From: Ricordea florida | Taxonomy: Eukaryota > Cnidaria > Anthozoa > Corallimorpharia > Ricordeidae | Length of the DNA stretch: 64,000 bases | NCBI GenBank assembly: GCA_949710005.1 | Contig: OX453282.1 | Location: 12,150,236 to 12,214,235, forward strand | Direction of reading: 5' to 3' | Part shown: positions 20,498-34,872 of the stretch, one piece after another | Layout: each line of letters begins with the position of its first letter | Numbering within the stretch: the first letter of the stretch is position 1 | Translations under genes and position numbers: made by a program | Notes under the pieces: generated by a model | What the model was told of the DNA's origin: nothing | Databases searched by the model: none | Seen by the model: only the letters and a program-made list of their open reading frames with translations

Positions 20498-23492
20498 TAT
20501 ACTACAAGTATGCAAGGTTTCAGAAATGAAAAGATTCTGCAAGCCGAGATATGATAGAATATCTTTCATTTTAAGGGTTTAAAGGCAATTGTATGAAGTG
20601 CGCATGCGTAGTAACAAAGAGTTCTTTCCTTAAATCACATGGAAATATAATCGTTTCAATTAAAATTTCATTCGTTATCTAAACCTTCGTCTATATCCTA
20701 CTATGACAGATAGATAAAACATTCAAAATGATTCGATAACTTACCACGCTAGATGACGGTCCTCCTGCCCATACAATCTCTTATATGGTGTTTTGACAAA
20801 AATCTGTAAGGCTGAGTTTCCTTACAACCATCTCTTTGTATTTTATCTTGTTCTTAAGAATGACTACAATCACGAGATAAAATGAATTTTAAATTACATT
20901 TTAAATGCTACAAGGTGGTGAAAATTGCATGTTTGTCACTAATCTGTGTAATGAGGACTGATTTGATGAACTTTAGTACTGTCTGAGCAGTATGCTTTAC
21001 AATCAGCTGCCTTAAGCTAATATTTTGACAGCTGAAATACAATAGGATTGCGAATTACAATCAATTTTACTTTTTACGTAGATGTTACCCTTTCGTTATA
21101 CTACAAGTATGCAAAGTTTCAGAATTGCAAAGATTCTTCAAGGCGAGATATGATAGAATATCTTTCATTTTAAGGGTTTAAAGGCAATTGTATGAAGTGC
21201 GCATGCGTAGTAACAAAGAGTTCTTTCCTTAAATCACATGGAAATATAATCGTTTCAATTAAAATTTCATTCGTTATCTAAACCTTCGTCTATATCCTAC
21301 TATGACAGATAGATAAAACATTCAAAATGATTCGATAACTTACCACGCTAGATGACGGTCCTCCTGCCCATACAATCTCTTATATGGTGTTTTGACAAAA
21401 ATCTGTAAGGCTGAGTTTCCTTGCAACCATATCTTTGTATTTTATCTTGTTCTTAAGAATGACTACAATCACGAGATAAAATGAATTTTAAATTACATTT
21501 TAAATGCTACAAGGTGGTGAAAATTGAATGTTTGTCACAAATCTGTGTAATGAGGACTTATTTGATGAACTTTAGTACTGTCTGAGCAGTATGTTTTACA
21601 ATCAGCTGCCTTAAGCTAATATGTTGACAGCTGAAATACAATAGGATTGCGAATTACAATCAATTTTACTTTTTACGTAGATGTTAGCTCTTCGTTATAC
21701 TACAAGTATGCAAAGTTTCAGAATTGCAAAGATTCTGCAAGCCGAGATATCATAGAATATCTTTCATTTTAAGGGTTTAAAGGCAATTGTATGAAGTGCG
21801 CATGCGTAGTAACAAAGAGTTCTTTCCTTAAATCACATGGAAATATAATCGTTTCAATTAAAATTTCATTCGTTATCTAAACCTTCGTCTATATCCTACT
21901 ATGACAGATAGATAAAACATTCAAAATGATTCGATAGCTTACCACGCTAGATGACGGTCCTCCTGCCCATACAATCTCTTATATGGTGTTTTGACAAAAA
22001 TCTGTAAGGCTGAGTTTCCTTGCAACCATCTCTTTGTATTTTATCTTGTTCTTAAGAATGACTACAATCACGAGATAAAATGGAATTTAAATTACATTTT
22101 AAATGCTACAAGGTGGTGAAAATTGCATGTTTGTCACTAATCTGTGTAATGAGGACTGATTTGATGAACTTTAGTACTGTCTGAGCAGTATGCTTTACAA
22201 TCAGCTGCCTTAAGCTAATATGTTGACAGCTGAAATACAATAGGATTGCGAATTACAATCAATTTTACTTTTTACGAAGATGTTACCCTTTCGTTATACT
22301 ACAAGTATGCAAAGTTTCAGAATTGCAAAGATTCTGAAAGCCGAGATATGATAGAATATCTTTCATTTTAAGGATTTAAAGGTTATTGTATGAAGTGCGC
22401 ATGCGTAGTAACAAAAAGTTCTTTCCTTAAATCACATGGAAATATAATCGTTTCAATTAAAATTTCATTCGTTATCTAAACCTTCGTCTACATCCTACTA
22501 TGACAGATAGATAAGACATTCAAAATGATTCGATAACTTACCACGCTAGATGACGGTCCTCCTGCCCATACAATCTCTTATATGGTGTTTTGACAAAAAT
22601 CTGTAAGGATGAGTTTCCTTGCAACCATCTCTTTGTATTTTATCTTGTTCTTAACATTGACTACAATCACGAGATAAAATGGATTTTAAATTACATTTTA
22701 AATGCCACAAGGTGGAGAAAATTGGATGTTTGTCACTAATCTGTGTAATGAGGACTGATTTGATGAACTTTAGTACTGTCTGAGCAGTATAATTTACAAT
22801 CAGCTCCCTTAAGCTAATATTTTGACAGCTGAAATACAATAGGATTGCGAATTACAATCAATTTTACTTTTTACGTAGATGTTAGCCTTTCGTTGTACTA
22901 CAAGTATGCAAAGTTTCAGAATTGAAAAGATTCTGCAAGCCGAGATATGATAGAATATCTTTCATTTCAAGGATTTAAAGGCAATTGTATGAAGTGCGCA
23001 TGCGTAGTAACAAAGAGTTCTTTCCTTAAATCACATGGAAATATAATCGTTTCAATTAAAATTTCATTCGTTATCTAAACCTTCGTCTATATCCTACTAT
23101 GACAGATAGATAAAACATTCGAAATGATTTGATAACTTACCACGCTAGATGACGGTCCTCCTGCCCATACAATCTCTTATATGGTGTTTTGACAAAAATC
23201 TGTAAGGCTGAGTTTCCTTGCAACCATCTCTTTGTATTTTATCTTGTTCTTAACAATGACTACAATCACGAGATAAAATGGATTTTAAATTACATTTTAA
23301 ATGCCACAAGGTGGTGAAAATTTCATGTTTGTCACTAATCTGTGTAATGAGGACTGATTTGATGAACTTTAGTACTGTCTGAGCAGTATGCTTTACAATC
23401 AGCTGCCTTAAGCTATTATGTTGACAGCTGAAATACAATAGGATTGCGAATTACAATCAATTTTACTTTTTGCGTAGATGTTAGCCTTTCGT

Positions 23493-26400
23493 TATACTAC
23501 AAGTATGCAAAGTTTTAGAATTGCAAAGATTCTGCAAGCCGAGATATGATAGAATATCTTTCATTTTAAGGGTTTAAGGGCAATTGTATGAAGTGCGCAT
23601 GCGTAGTAACAAAGAGTTCTTTCCTTAAATCACATGGAAATATAATCGTTTCAATTAAAATTTCATTCGTTATCTAAACCTTCGTCTATATCCTACTATG
23701 ACAGATAGATAAAACATTCAAAATGATTCGATAACTTACCACGCTAGATGACGGTCCTCCTGCCCATACAATCTCTTATATGGTGTTTTGACAAAAATCT
23801 GTAAGGCTGAGTTTCCTTGCAACCATCTCTTTGTATTTTATCTTGTTCTTAAGAATGACTACAATCACGAGATAAAATGGATTTTAAATTACATTTTAAA
23901 TGCTACAAGGTGGTGAAAATTGCATGTTTGTCACTAATCTGTGTAATGAGGACTGATTTGATGAACTTTAGTACTGTCTAAACAGTATGATTTACAATCA
24001 GCTGCCTTAAGCTAATATGTTGACAGCTGAAATACAATAGGATTGCGAATTACAATCAATTTTAATTTTTACGTAGATGTTAGCCTTCCGTTATACTACA
24101 AGTATGCAAAGTTTCAGAATTGCAAAGATTCTGCAAGCCGAGATATGATAGAATATCTTTCATTTTAAGGGTTTAAGGGCAATTGTATGAAGTGCGCATG
24201 CGTATTAACAAAGAGTTCTTTCCTTAAATCACATGGAAATATAATCGTTTCAATTAAAATTTCATTCGTTATCTAAACCTTCGTCTATATCCTACTATGA
24301 CAGATAGATAAAACATTCAAAATGATTCGATAACTTACCACGCTAGATAACGGTCCTCCTGCCCATACAATCTCTTATATGGTGTTTTGACAAAAATCTG
24401 TAAGGCTGAGTTTCCTTGCAACCATCTCTTTGTATTTTAACTTGTTCTTAAGAATGACTACAATCACGAGATAAAATGGATTTTAAAGTACATTTTAAAT
24501 ACCACAAGGTGGTGAAAATTGCATGTTTGTCACTAATCTGTGTAATGAGGACTGATTTGATGAACTTTAGTACTGTCTGAGTAGTATGCTTTTTAATCAG
24601 CTCCCTTAAGCTAATGTGTTGACAGCTGAAATACAATAGGATTGCGAATTACAATCAATTTTACTTTTTACGTAGATGTTAGCCTTTCGTTATACTACAA
24701 GTATGCAAAGTTTCAGAATTGCAAAGATTCTGCAAGCCGAGATATGATAGAATATCTTTCATTTTAAGGGTTTAAGGCAATTGTATGAAGTGCGCATGCG
24801 TAGTAACAAAGAGTTCTTTCCTTAAATCACATGGAAATATAATCGTTTCAATTAAAATTTCATTCGTTATCTAAACCTTCGTCTATATCGTACTATGACA
24901 GATAGATAAAATATTCAACATGATTCGATAACTTACCACGCTAGATAACGGTCGTCCTGCCCATACAATCTCTTATATGGTGTTTTGACAAAAATCTGTA
25001 AGGCTGAGTTTCCTTGCAACCATCTCTTTGTATTTTAACTTGTTCTTAAGAATGACTACAATCACGAGATAAAATGGCTTTTAAATTACATTTTAAATGC
25101 TACAAGGTGGTGAAAATTGCATGTTTGTCACTAATCTGTGTAATGAGGACTGATTTGATGAACTTTAGTACTGTCTGATTAGTATGCTTTACAATCAGCT
25201 CCCTTAAGCTAATGTGTTGACAGCTAAAATACAATAGGATTGCGAATTACAATCAATTTTACTTTTAACGTAGATGTTACCCTTTTGTTATACTACAAGT
25301 ATGCAAAGTTTCAGAATTGAAAAGATTCTTCAAGCCGAGATATGATAGAATATCTTTCATTTTAAGGGTTTAAGGGCAATTGTATGAAGTGCGCATGCGT
25401 AGTAACAAAGAGTTCTTTCCTTAAATCACATGGAAATATAATCGTTTCAATTAAAATTTCATTCGTTATCTAAACCTTCGTCTATATCCTACTATGACAG
25501 ATAGATAAAACATTCAAAATGATTCGATAACTTACCACGCTAGATGACGGTCCTCCTGTCCATACAATCTCTTATATGGTGTTTTGACAAAAATCTGTAA
25601 GGCTGAGTTTCCTTGCAACCATCTCTTTGTATTTTATCTTGTTCTTAAGAATGACTACAATCACGAGATAAAATGAATTTTAAATTACATTTTAAATGCT
25701 ACAAGGTGGTGAAAATTGCATGTTTGTCACTAATCTGTGTGATGAGGACTGATTTGATGAACTTTAGTACTGTCTGAGCAGTATGCTTTACAATCAGCTC
25801 CCTTAAGCTAATGTGTTGACAGCTGAAATACAATAGGATTGCGAATTACAATCAATTTTACTTTTTACGTAGATGTTAGCCTTTCGTTATACTACAAGTC
25901 TGCAAAGTTTCAGAATTGCAAAGATTCTGCAAGCCGAGATATGATAGAATATCTTTCATTTTAAGGGTTTAAAGGCAATTGTATGAAGTGCGCATCAGTA
26001 GTAACAAAGAGTTCTTTCCTTAAATCACATGGAAATATAATCGTTTCAATTAAAGTTTCATTCGTTATCTAAACCTTCGTCTATATCCTACTATGACAGA
26101 TAGATAAAACATTCAAAATAATTCGATAACTTACTACGCTAGATGACGGTCCTCCTGCCCATACAATCTCTTATATGGTGTTTTGACAAAAATCTGTAAG
26201 GCTGAGTTTCCTTGCAACCATCTCTTTGTATTTTATCTTGTTCTTAAGAATGACTACAATCACGAGATAAAATGGATTTTAAATTACATTTTAAATGCCA
26301 CAAGGTGGTGAAAATTGCATGTTTGTCATTAATCTGTGTAATGAGGACTGATTTGATGAACTTTAGTACTGTCTGAGCAGTATGCTTTACAATCAGCTCC

Positions 26401-29400
26401 CTTAAGCTAATGTGTTGACAGCTGAAATACAATAGGATTGCGAATTACAATCAATTTTACTTTTTACGTAGATGTTACCCTTTCGTTATACTACAAATCT
26501 GCAAAGTTTCAGATTTGCAAAGATTCTGCAAGCCGAGATATGATAGAATATCTTTCATTTTAAGGGTTTAAGGGCAATTGTATAAAGTGCGCATGCGTAG
26601 TAAAAAAGAGTTCTTTCCTTAAATCACATGGAAATATAATCGTTTCAATTAAAATTTCATTCGTTATCTAAACCTTCGTCTATATCCTACTATGACAGAT
26701 AGATAAAACATTCAAAATGATTCGATAACTTACCACGCTAGATGACGGTCCTCCTGCCCATACAATCTCTTATATGGTGTTTTGACAAAAATCTATAAGG
26801 CTGAGTTTCCTTGCAACCATCTCTTTGTATTTTATCTTGTTCTTAAGAATGACTACAATCACGAGGTAAAATGGATTTTAAATTACATTTTAAATGCCAC
26901 AAGGTGGTGAAAATTGCATGTTTGTCACTAATCTGTGTAATGAGGACTGATTTGATGAACTTTAGTACTGTCTGAGCAGTATGCTTTACAATCAGCTCCC
27001 TTAAGCTAATGTGTTGACAGCTGAAATACAATAGGATTGCGAATTACAATCAATTTTACTTTTTACGTAGATGTTAGCATTTCGTTATACTACAAGTATG
27101 CAAAGTTTCAGAAATGCAAATATTCTGCAAGCCGAGATATGATAGAATATCTTTCATTTTGAGGGTTTAAAGGCAATTGTATGAAGTGCGCATCAGTAGT
27201 AACAAAGAGTTCTTTCCTTAAATCACATGGAAATATAATCGTTTCAATTAAAGTTTCATTCGTTATCTAAACCTTCGTCTATATCCTACTATGACAGATA
27301 GATAAAACATTCAAAATAATTCGATAACTTACTACGCTAGATGACGGTCCTCCTGCCCATACAATCTCTTATATGGTGTTTTGACAAAAATCTGTAAGGC
27401 TGAGTTTCCTTGCAACCATCTCTTTGTATTTTATCTTGTTCTTAAGAATGACTACAATCACGAGATAAAATGGATTTTAAATTACATTTTAAATGCCACA
27501 AGGTGGTGAAAATTGCATGTTTGTCATTAATCTGTGTAATGAGGACTGATTTGATGAACTTTAGTACTGTCTGAGCAGTATGCTTTACAATCAGCTCCCT
27601 TAAGCTAATGTGTTTACAGCTGAAATACAATAGGATTGCGAATTACAATCAATTTTACTTTTTACGTAGATGTTACCCTTTCGTTATACTACAAATCTGC
27701 AAAGTTTCAGATTTGCAAAGATTCTGCAAGCCGAGATATGATAGAATATCTTTCATTTTAAGGGTTTAAAGGCAATTGTATGAAGTGCGCATGCGTAGTA
27801 ACAAAGAGTTCTTTCCTTAAATCACATGGAAATATAATCGTTTCAATTAAAATTTCATTCGTTATCTAAACCTTCGTCTATATCCTACTATGACAGATAG
27901 ATAAAACATTCAAAATGATTCGATAACTTACCACGCTAGATGACGGTCCTCCTGCCCATACAATCTCTTATATGGTGTTTTGACAAAAATCTGTAAGGCT
28001 GAGTTTCCTTGCAACAATCTCTTTGTATTTTATCTTGTTCTTAAGAATGACTACAATCACGAGATAAAATGGATTTTAAATTACATTTTAAATTTTACAA
28101 GGTGGTGAAAATTGCATGTTTGTCACTAATCTGTGTAATGAGGACTGATTTGATGAACTTTAGTACTGTCTGAGCAGTATGCTTTACAATCAGCTGCCTT
28201 AAGCTAATATGTTGACAGCTGAAATACAATAGGATTGCGAATTACAATCAATTTTACTTTTTACGTAGATGTTAACCTTTCGTTATACTACAAGTATGCA
28301 AAGTTTCAGAATTGCAAAGATTCTGCAAGCCGAGATATGATAGAATATCTTTCATTTTAAGGGTTTAAAGGCAATTGTATGAAGTGCGCATGCGTAGTAA
28401 CAAAGAGTTCTTTCCTTAAATCACATGGAAATATAATCGTTTCAATTAAAATTTCATTCGCTATCTAAACCTTCGTCTATATCCTACTATGACAGATAGA
28501 TAAAACATTCAAAATGATTTGATAACTTACCACGCTAGATGACGGTCCTCCTGCCCCTACAATCTCTTATATGGTGTTTTGACAAAAATCTGTAAGGCTT
28601 TGTTTCCTTGCAACCATCTCTTTGTATTTTATCTTGTTCTTAAGAATGACTACAATCACGAGATAAAATGGAATTTAAATTACATTTTAAATGCCACAAG
28701 ATGGTAAAAATATCATGTTTGTCACTAATCTGTGTAATGAGGACTGATTTGATGAACTTTAGTACTGTCTGAGCAGTATGCTTTACAATCAGCTGCCTTA
28801 AGCTAATATGTTGACAGCTGAAATACAATAGGATTGCGAATTATAATCAATTTTACTTTTTGCGTAGATGTTAGCCTTTCGTTATACTACAAGTATGCAA
28901 AGTTTTAGAATTGCAAAGATTCTGCAAGCCGAGATATGATAGAATATCTTTCATTTTAAGGGTTTAAGGGCAATTGTATGAAGTGCGCATGCGTAGTAAC
29001 AAAGAGTTCTTTCCTTAAATCACATGGAAATATAATCGTTTCAATTAAAATTTCATTCGTTATCTAAACCTTCGTCTATATCCTACTATGACAGATAGAT
29101 AAAACATTCAAAATGATTCGATAACTTACCACGCTAGATGACGGTCCTCCTGCCCATACAATCTCTTATATGGTGTTTTGACAAAAATCTGTAAGGCTGA
29201 GTTTCCTTGCAACCATCTCTTTGTATTTTAACTTGTTCTTAAGAATGACTACAATCACGAGATAAAATGGATTTTAAAGTACATTTTAAATACCACAAGG
29301 TGGTGAAAATTGCATGTTTGTCACTAATCTGTGTAATGAGGACTGATTTGATGAACTTTAGTACTGTCTGAGTAGTATGCTTTTTAATCAGCTCCCTTAA

Positions 29401-32400
29401 GCTAATGTGTTGACAGCTGAAATACAATAGGATTGCGAATTACAATCAATTTTACTTTTTACGTAGATGTTAGCCTTTCGTTATACTACAAGTATGCAAA
29501 GTTTCAGAATTGCAAAGATTCTGCAAGCCGAGATATGATAGAATATCTTTCATTTTAAGGGTTTAAGGGCAATTGTATGAAGTGCGCATGCGTAGTAACA
29601 AAGTGTTCTTTCCTTAAATCACATGGAAATATAATCGTTTCAATTAAAATTTCATTCGTTATCTAAACCTTCGTCTATATCGTACTATGACAGATAGATA
29701 AAATATTCAACATGATTCGATAACTTACCACGCTAGATAACGGTCGTCCTGCCCATACAATCTCTTATATGGTGTTTTGACAAAAATCTGTAAGGCTGAG
29801 TTTCCTTGCAACCATCTCTTTGTATTTTAACTTGTTCTTAAGAATGACTACAATCACGAGATAAAATGGATTTTAAATTACATTTTAAATGCTACAAGGT
29901 GGTGAAAATTGCATGTTTGTCACTAATCTGTGTAATGAGGACTGATTTGATGAACTTTAGTACTGTCTGATTAGTATGCTTTACAATCAGCTCCCTTAAG
30001 CTAATGTGTTGACAGCTAAAATACAATAGGATTGCGAATTACAATCAATTTTACTTTTAACGTAGATGTTACCCTTTTGTTATACTACAAGTATGCAAAG
30101 TTTCAGAATTGAAAAGATTCTTCAAGCCGAGATATGATAGAATATCTTTCATTTTAAGGGTTTAAGGGCAATTGTATGAAGTGCGCATGCGTAGTAACAA
30201 AGAGTTCTTTCCTTAAATCACATGGAAATATAATCGTTTCAATTAAAATTTCATTCGTTATCTAAACCTTCGTCTATATCCTACTATGACAGATAGATAA
30301 AACATTCAAAATGATTCGATAACTTACCACGCTAGATGACGGTCCTCCTGTCCATACAATCTCTTATATGGTGTTTTGACAAAAATCTGTAAGGCTGAGT
30401 TTCCTTGCAACCATCTCTTTGTATTTTATCTTGTTCTTAAGAATGACTACAATCACGAGATAAAATGAATTTTAAATTACATTTTAAATGCTACAAGGTG
30501 GTGAAAATTGCATGTTTGTCACTAATCTGTGTGATGAGGACTGATTTGATGAACTTTAGTACTGTCTAAACAGTATGCTTTACAATCAGCTGCCTTAAGC
30601 TAATGTGTTCACAGCTGAAATACAATAGGATTGCGAATTACAATCAATTTTACTTTTTACGAAGATGTTACCCTTTCGTTATACTACAAGTATGCAAAGT
30701 TTCAGAATTGCAAAGATTCTGGAAGCCGAGATATGATAGAATATCTTTCATTTTAAGGATTTAAAGGCAATTGTATGAAGTGCGCATGCGTAGTAACAAA
30801 GAGTTCTTTCCTTAAATCACATGGAAATATAATCGTTTCAATTAAAATTTCATTCGTTATCTAAACCTTCGTCGATATCCTACTAAGACAGATAGATAAG
30901 ACATTCAAAATGATTCGATAACTTCCCACGCCAGATGACGGTCCTCCTGCCCATACAATCTCTTATATGGTGTTTTGACAAAAATCTGTAAGGCTGAGTT
31001 TCCTTGCAACCATCTCTTTGTATTTTATCTTGTTCTTAAGAATGACTACAATCACGAGATAAAATGGATTTTAAATTACATTTTAAATGCCACAAGGTGG
31101 TGAAAATTGCATGTTTGTCATTAATCTGTGTAATGAGGACTGATTTGATGAACTTTAGTACTGTCTGAGCAGTATGCTTTACAATACGCTCCCTTAAGCT
31201 AATGTGTTGACAGCTGAAATACAATAGGATTGCGAATTACAATCAATTTTACTTTTTACGTAGATGTTAGCCTTTCGTTATACTACAAGTCTGCAAAGTT
31301 TCAGAATTGCAAAGATTCTGCAAGCCGAGATATGATAGAATATCTTTCATTTTAAGGGTTTAAAGGCAATTGTATGAAGTGCGCATCAGTAGTAACAAAG
31401 AGTTCTTTCCTTAAATCACATGGAAATATAATCGTTTCAATTAAAGTTTCATTCGTTATCTAAACCTTCGTCTATATCCTACTATGACAGATAGATAAAA
31501 CATTCAAAATAATTCGATAACTTACTACGCTAGATGACGGTCCTCCTGCCCATACAATCTCTTATATGGTGTTTTGACAAAAATCTGTAAGGCTGAGTTT
31601 CCTTGCAACCATCTCTTTGTATTTTATCTTGTTCTTAAGAATGACTACAATCACGAGATAAAATGGATTTTAAATTACATTTTAAATGCCACAAGGTGGT
31701 GAAAATTGCATGTTTGTCATTAATCTGTGTAATGAGGACTGATTTGATGAACTTTAGTACTGTCTGAGCAGTATGCTTTACAATCAGCTCCCTTAAGCTA
31801 ATGTGTTGACAGCTGAAATACAATAGGATTGCGAATTACAATCAATTTTACTTTTTACGTAGATGTTACCCTTTCGTTATACTACAAATCTGCAAAGTTT
31901 CAGATTTGCAAAGATTCTGCAAGCCGAGATATGATAGAATATCTTTTATTTTAAGGGTTTAAGGGCAATTGTATAAAGTGCGCATGCGTAGTAAAAAAGA
32001 GTTCTTTCCTTAAATCACATGGAAATATAATCGTTTCAATTAAAATTTCATTCGTTATCTAAACCTTCGTCTATATCCTACTATGACAGATAGATAAAAC
32101 ATTCAAAATGATTCGATAACTTACCACGCTAGATGACGGTCCTCCTGCCCATACAATCTCTTATATGGTGTTTTGACAAAAATCTATAAGGCTGAGTTTC
32201 CTTGCAACCATCTCTTTGTATTTTATCTTGTTCTTAAGAATGACTACAATCACGAGGTAAAATGGATTTTAAATTACATTTTAAATGCCACAAGGTGGTG
32301 AAAATTGCATGTTTGTCACTAATCTGTGTAATGAGGACTGATTTGATGAACTTTAGTACTGTCTGAGCAGTATGCTTTACAATCAGCTCCCTTAAGCTAA

Positions 32401-34872
32401 TGTGTTGACAGCTGAAATACAATAGGATTGCGAATTACAATCAATTTTACTTTTTACGTAGATGTTAGCATTTCGTTATACTACAAGTATGCAAAGTTTC
32501 AGAAATGCAAATATTCTGCAAGCCGAGATATGATAGAATATCTTTCATTTTAAGGGTTTAAAGGCAATTGTATGAAGTGCGCATGCGTAGTAACAAAGAG
32601 TTCTTTCCTTAAATCACATGGAAATATAATCGTTTCAATTAAAATTTCATTCGTTATCTAAACCTTCGTCTATATCCTACTATGACAGATAGATAAAACA
32701 TTCAAAATGATTCGATAACTTACCACGCTAGATGACGGTCCTCCTGCCCATACAATCTCTTATATGGTGTTTTGACAAAAATCTGTAAGGCTGAGTTTCC
32801 TTGCAACAATCTCTTTGTATTTTATCTTGTTCTTAAGAATGACTACAATCACGAGATAAAATGGATTTTAAATTACATTTTAAATGCCACAAGGTGGTGA
32901 AAATTGCATGTTTGTCATTAATCTGTGTAATGAGAACTGATTTGATGAACTTTAGTACTGTCTGAGCAGTATGCTTTACAATCAGCTCCCTTAAGCTAAT
33001 GTGTTGACAGCTGAAATACAATAGGATTGCGAATTACAATCAATTTTACTTTTTACGTAGATGTTAGCCTTTCGTTATACTACAAGTCTGCAAAGTTTCA
33101 GAATTGCAAAGATTCTGCAAGCCGAGATATGATAGAATATCTTTCATTTTAAGGGTTTAAAGGCAATTGTATGAAGTGCGCATCAGTAGTAACAAAGAGT
33201 TCTTTCCTTAAATCACATGGAAATATAATCGTTTCAATTAAAGTTTCATTCGTTATCTAAACCTTCGTCTATATCCTACTATGACAGATAGATAAAACAT
33301 TCAAAATAATTCGATAACTTACTACGCTAGATGACGGTCCTCCTGCCCATACAATCTCTTATATGGTGTTTTGACAAAAATCTGTAAGGCTGAGTTTCCT
33401 TGCAACCATCTCTTTGTATTTTATCTTGTTCTTAAGAATGACTACAATCACGAGATAAAATGGATTTTAAATTACATTTTAAATGCCACAAGGTGGTGAA
33501 AATTGCATGTTTGTCATTAATCTGTGTAATGAGGACTGATTTGATGAACTTTAGTACTGTCTGAGCAGTATGCTTTACAATCAGCTCCCTTAAGCTAATG
33601 TGTTTACAGCTGAAATACAATAGGATTGCGAATTACAATCAATTTTACTTTTTACGTAGATGTTACCCTTTCGTTATACTACAAATCTGCAAAGTTTCAG
33701 ATTTGCAAAGATTCTGCAAGCCGAGATATGATAGAATATCTTTCATTTTAAGGGTTTAAAGGCAATTGTATGAAGTGCGCATGCGTAGTAACAAAGAGTT
33801 CTTTCCTTAAATCACATGGAAATATAATCGTTTCAATTAAAATTTCATTCGTTATCTAAACCTTCGTCTATATCCTACTATGACAGATAGATAAAACATT
33901 CAAAATGATTCGATAACTTACCACGCTAGATGACGGTCCTCCTGCCCATACAATCTCTTATATGGTGTTTTGACAAAAATCTGTAAGGCTGAGTTTCCTT
34001 GCAACAATCTCTTTGTATTTTATCTTGTTCTTAAGAATGACTACAATCACGAGATAAAATGGATTTTAAATTACATTTTAAATTTTACAAGGTGGTGAAA
34101 ATTGCATGTTTGTCACTAATCTGTGTAATGAGGACTGATTTGATGAACTTTAGTACTGTCTGAGCAGTATGCTTTACAATCAGCTGCCTTAAGCTAATAT
34201 GTTGACAGCTGAAATACAATAGGATTGCGAATTACAATCAATTTTACTTTTTACGTAGATGTTAACCTTTCGTTATACTACAAGTATGCAAAGTTTCAGA
34301 ATTGCAAAGATTCTGCAAGCCGAGATATGATAGAATATCTTTCATTTTAAGGGTTTAAAGGCAATTGTATGAAGTGCGCATGCGTAGTAACAAAGAGTTC
34401 TTTCCTTAAATCACATGGAAATATAATCGTTTCAATTAAAATTTCATTCGTTATCTAAACCTTCGTCTATATCCTACTATGACAGATAGATAAAACATTC
34501 AAAATGATTTGATAACTTACCACGCTAGATGACGGTCCTCCTGCCCCTACAATCTCTTATATGGTGTTTTGACAAAAATCTGTAAGGCTTTGTTTCCTTG
34601 CAACCATCTCTTTGTATTTTATCTTGTTCTTAAGAATGACTACAATCACGAGATAAAATGGAATTTAAATTACATTTTAAATGCCACAAGGTGGTAAAAA
34701 TATCATGTTTGTCACTAATCTGTGTAATGAGGACTGATTTGATGAACTTTAGTACTGTCTGAGCAGTATGCTTTACAATCAGCTGCCTTAAGCTAATATG
34801 TTGACAGCTGAAATACAATAGGATTGCGAATTACAATCAATTTTACTTTTTACGTAGATGTTAGCCTTTCGT
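23493..34872. repeat. Higher-order repeat region B: two copies of a 9-10 monomer block
   Basis: Copy 1 is 23493-28882 (5,390 bp, 9 monomers) and copy 2 is 28883-34872 (5,990 bp, 10 monomers). Both start with a GTTTTAGAATTG monomer preceded by the rare TGCGTAGATG. Shared markers are GATTTTAAAGTAC with ATACCACAAGG (24481, 29272), TCGTACTATGAC with GGTCGTCCTG, GCGCATCAGTAG, CACGAGGTAAAATGG, ACAAATCTGC and AAATTTTACAAGG. Marker spacing between copies grows from 8 to 9 to 10 monomers along the block, showing local losses and gains. Confidence 0.82.
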
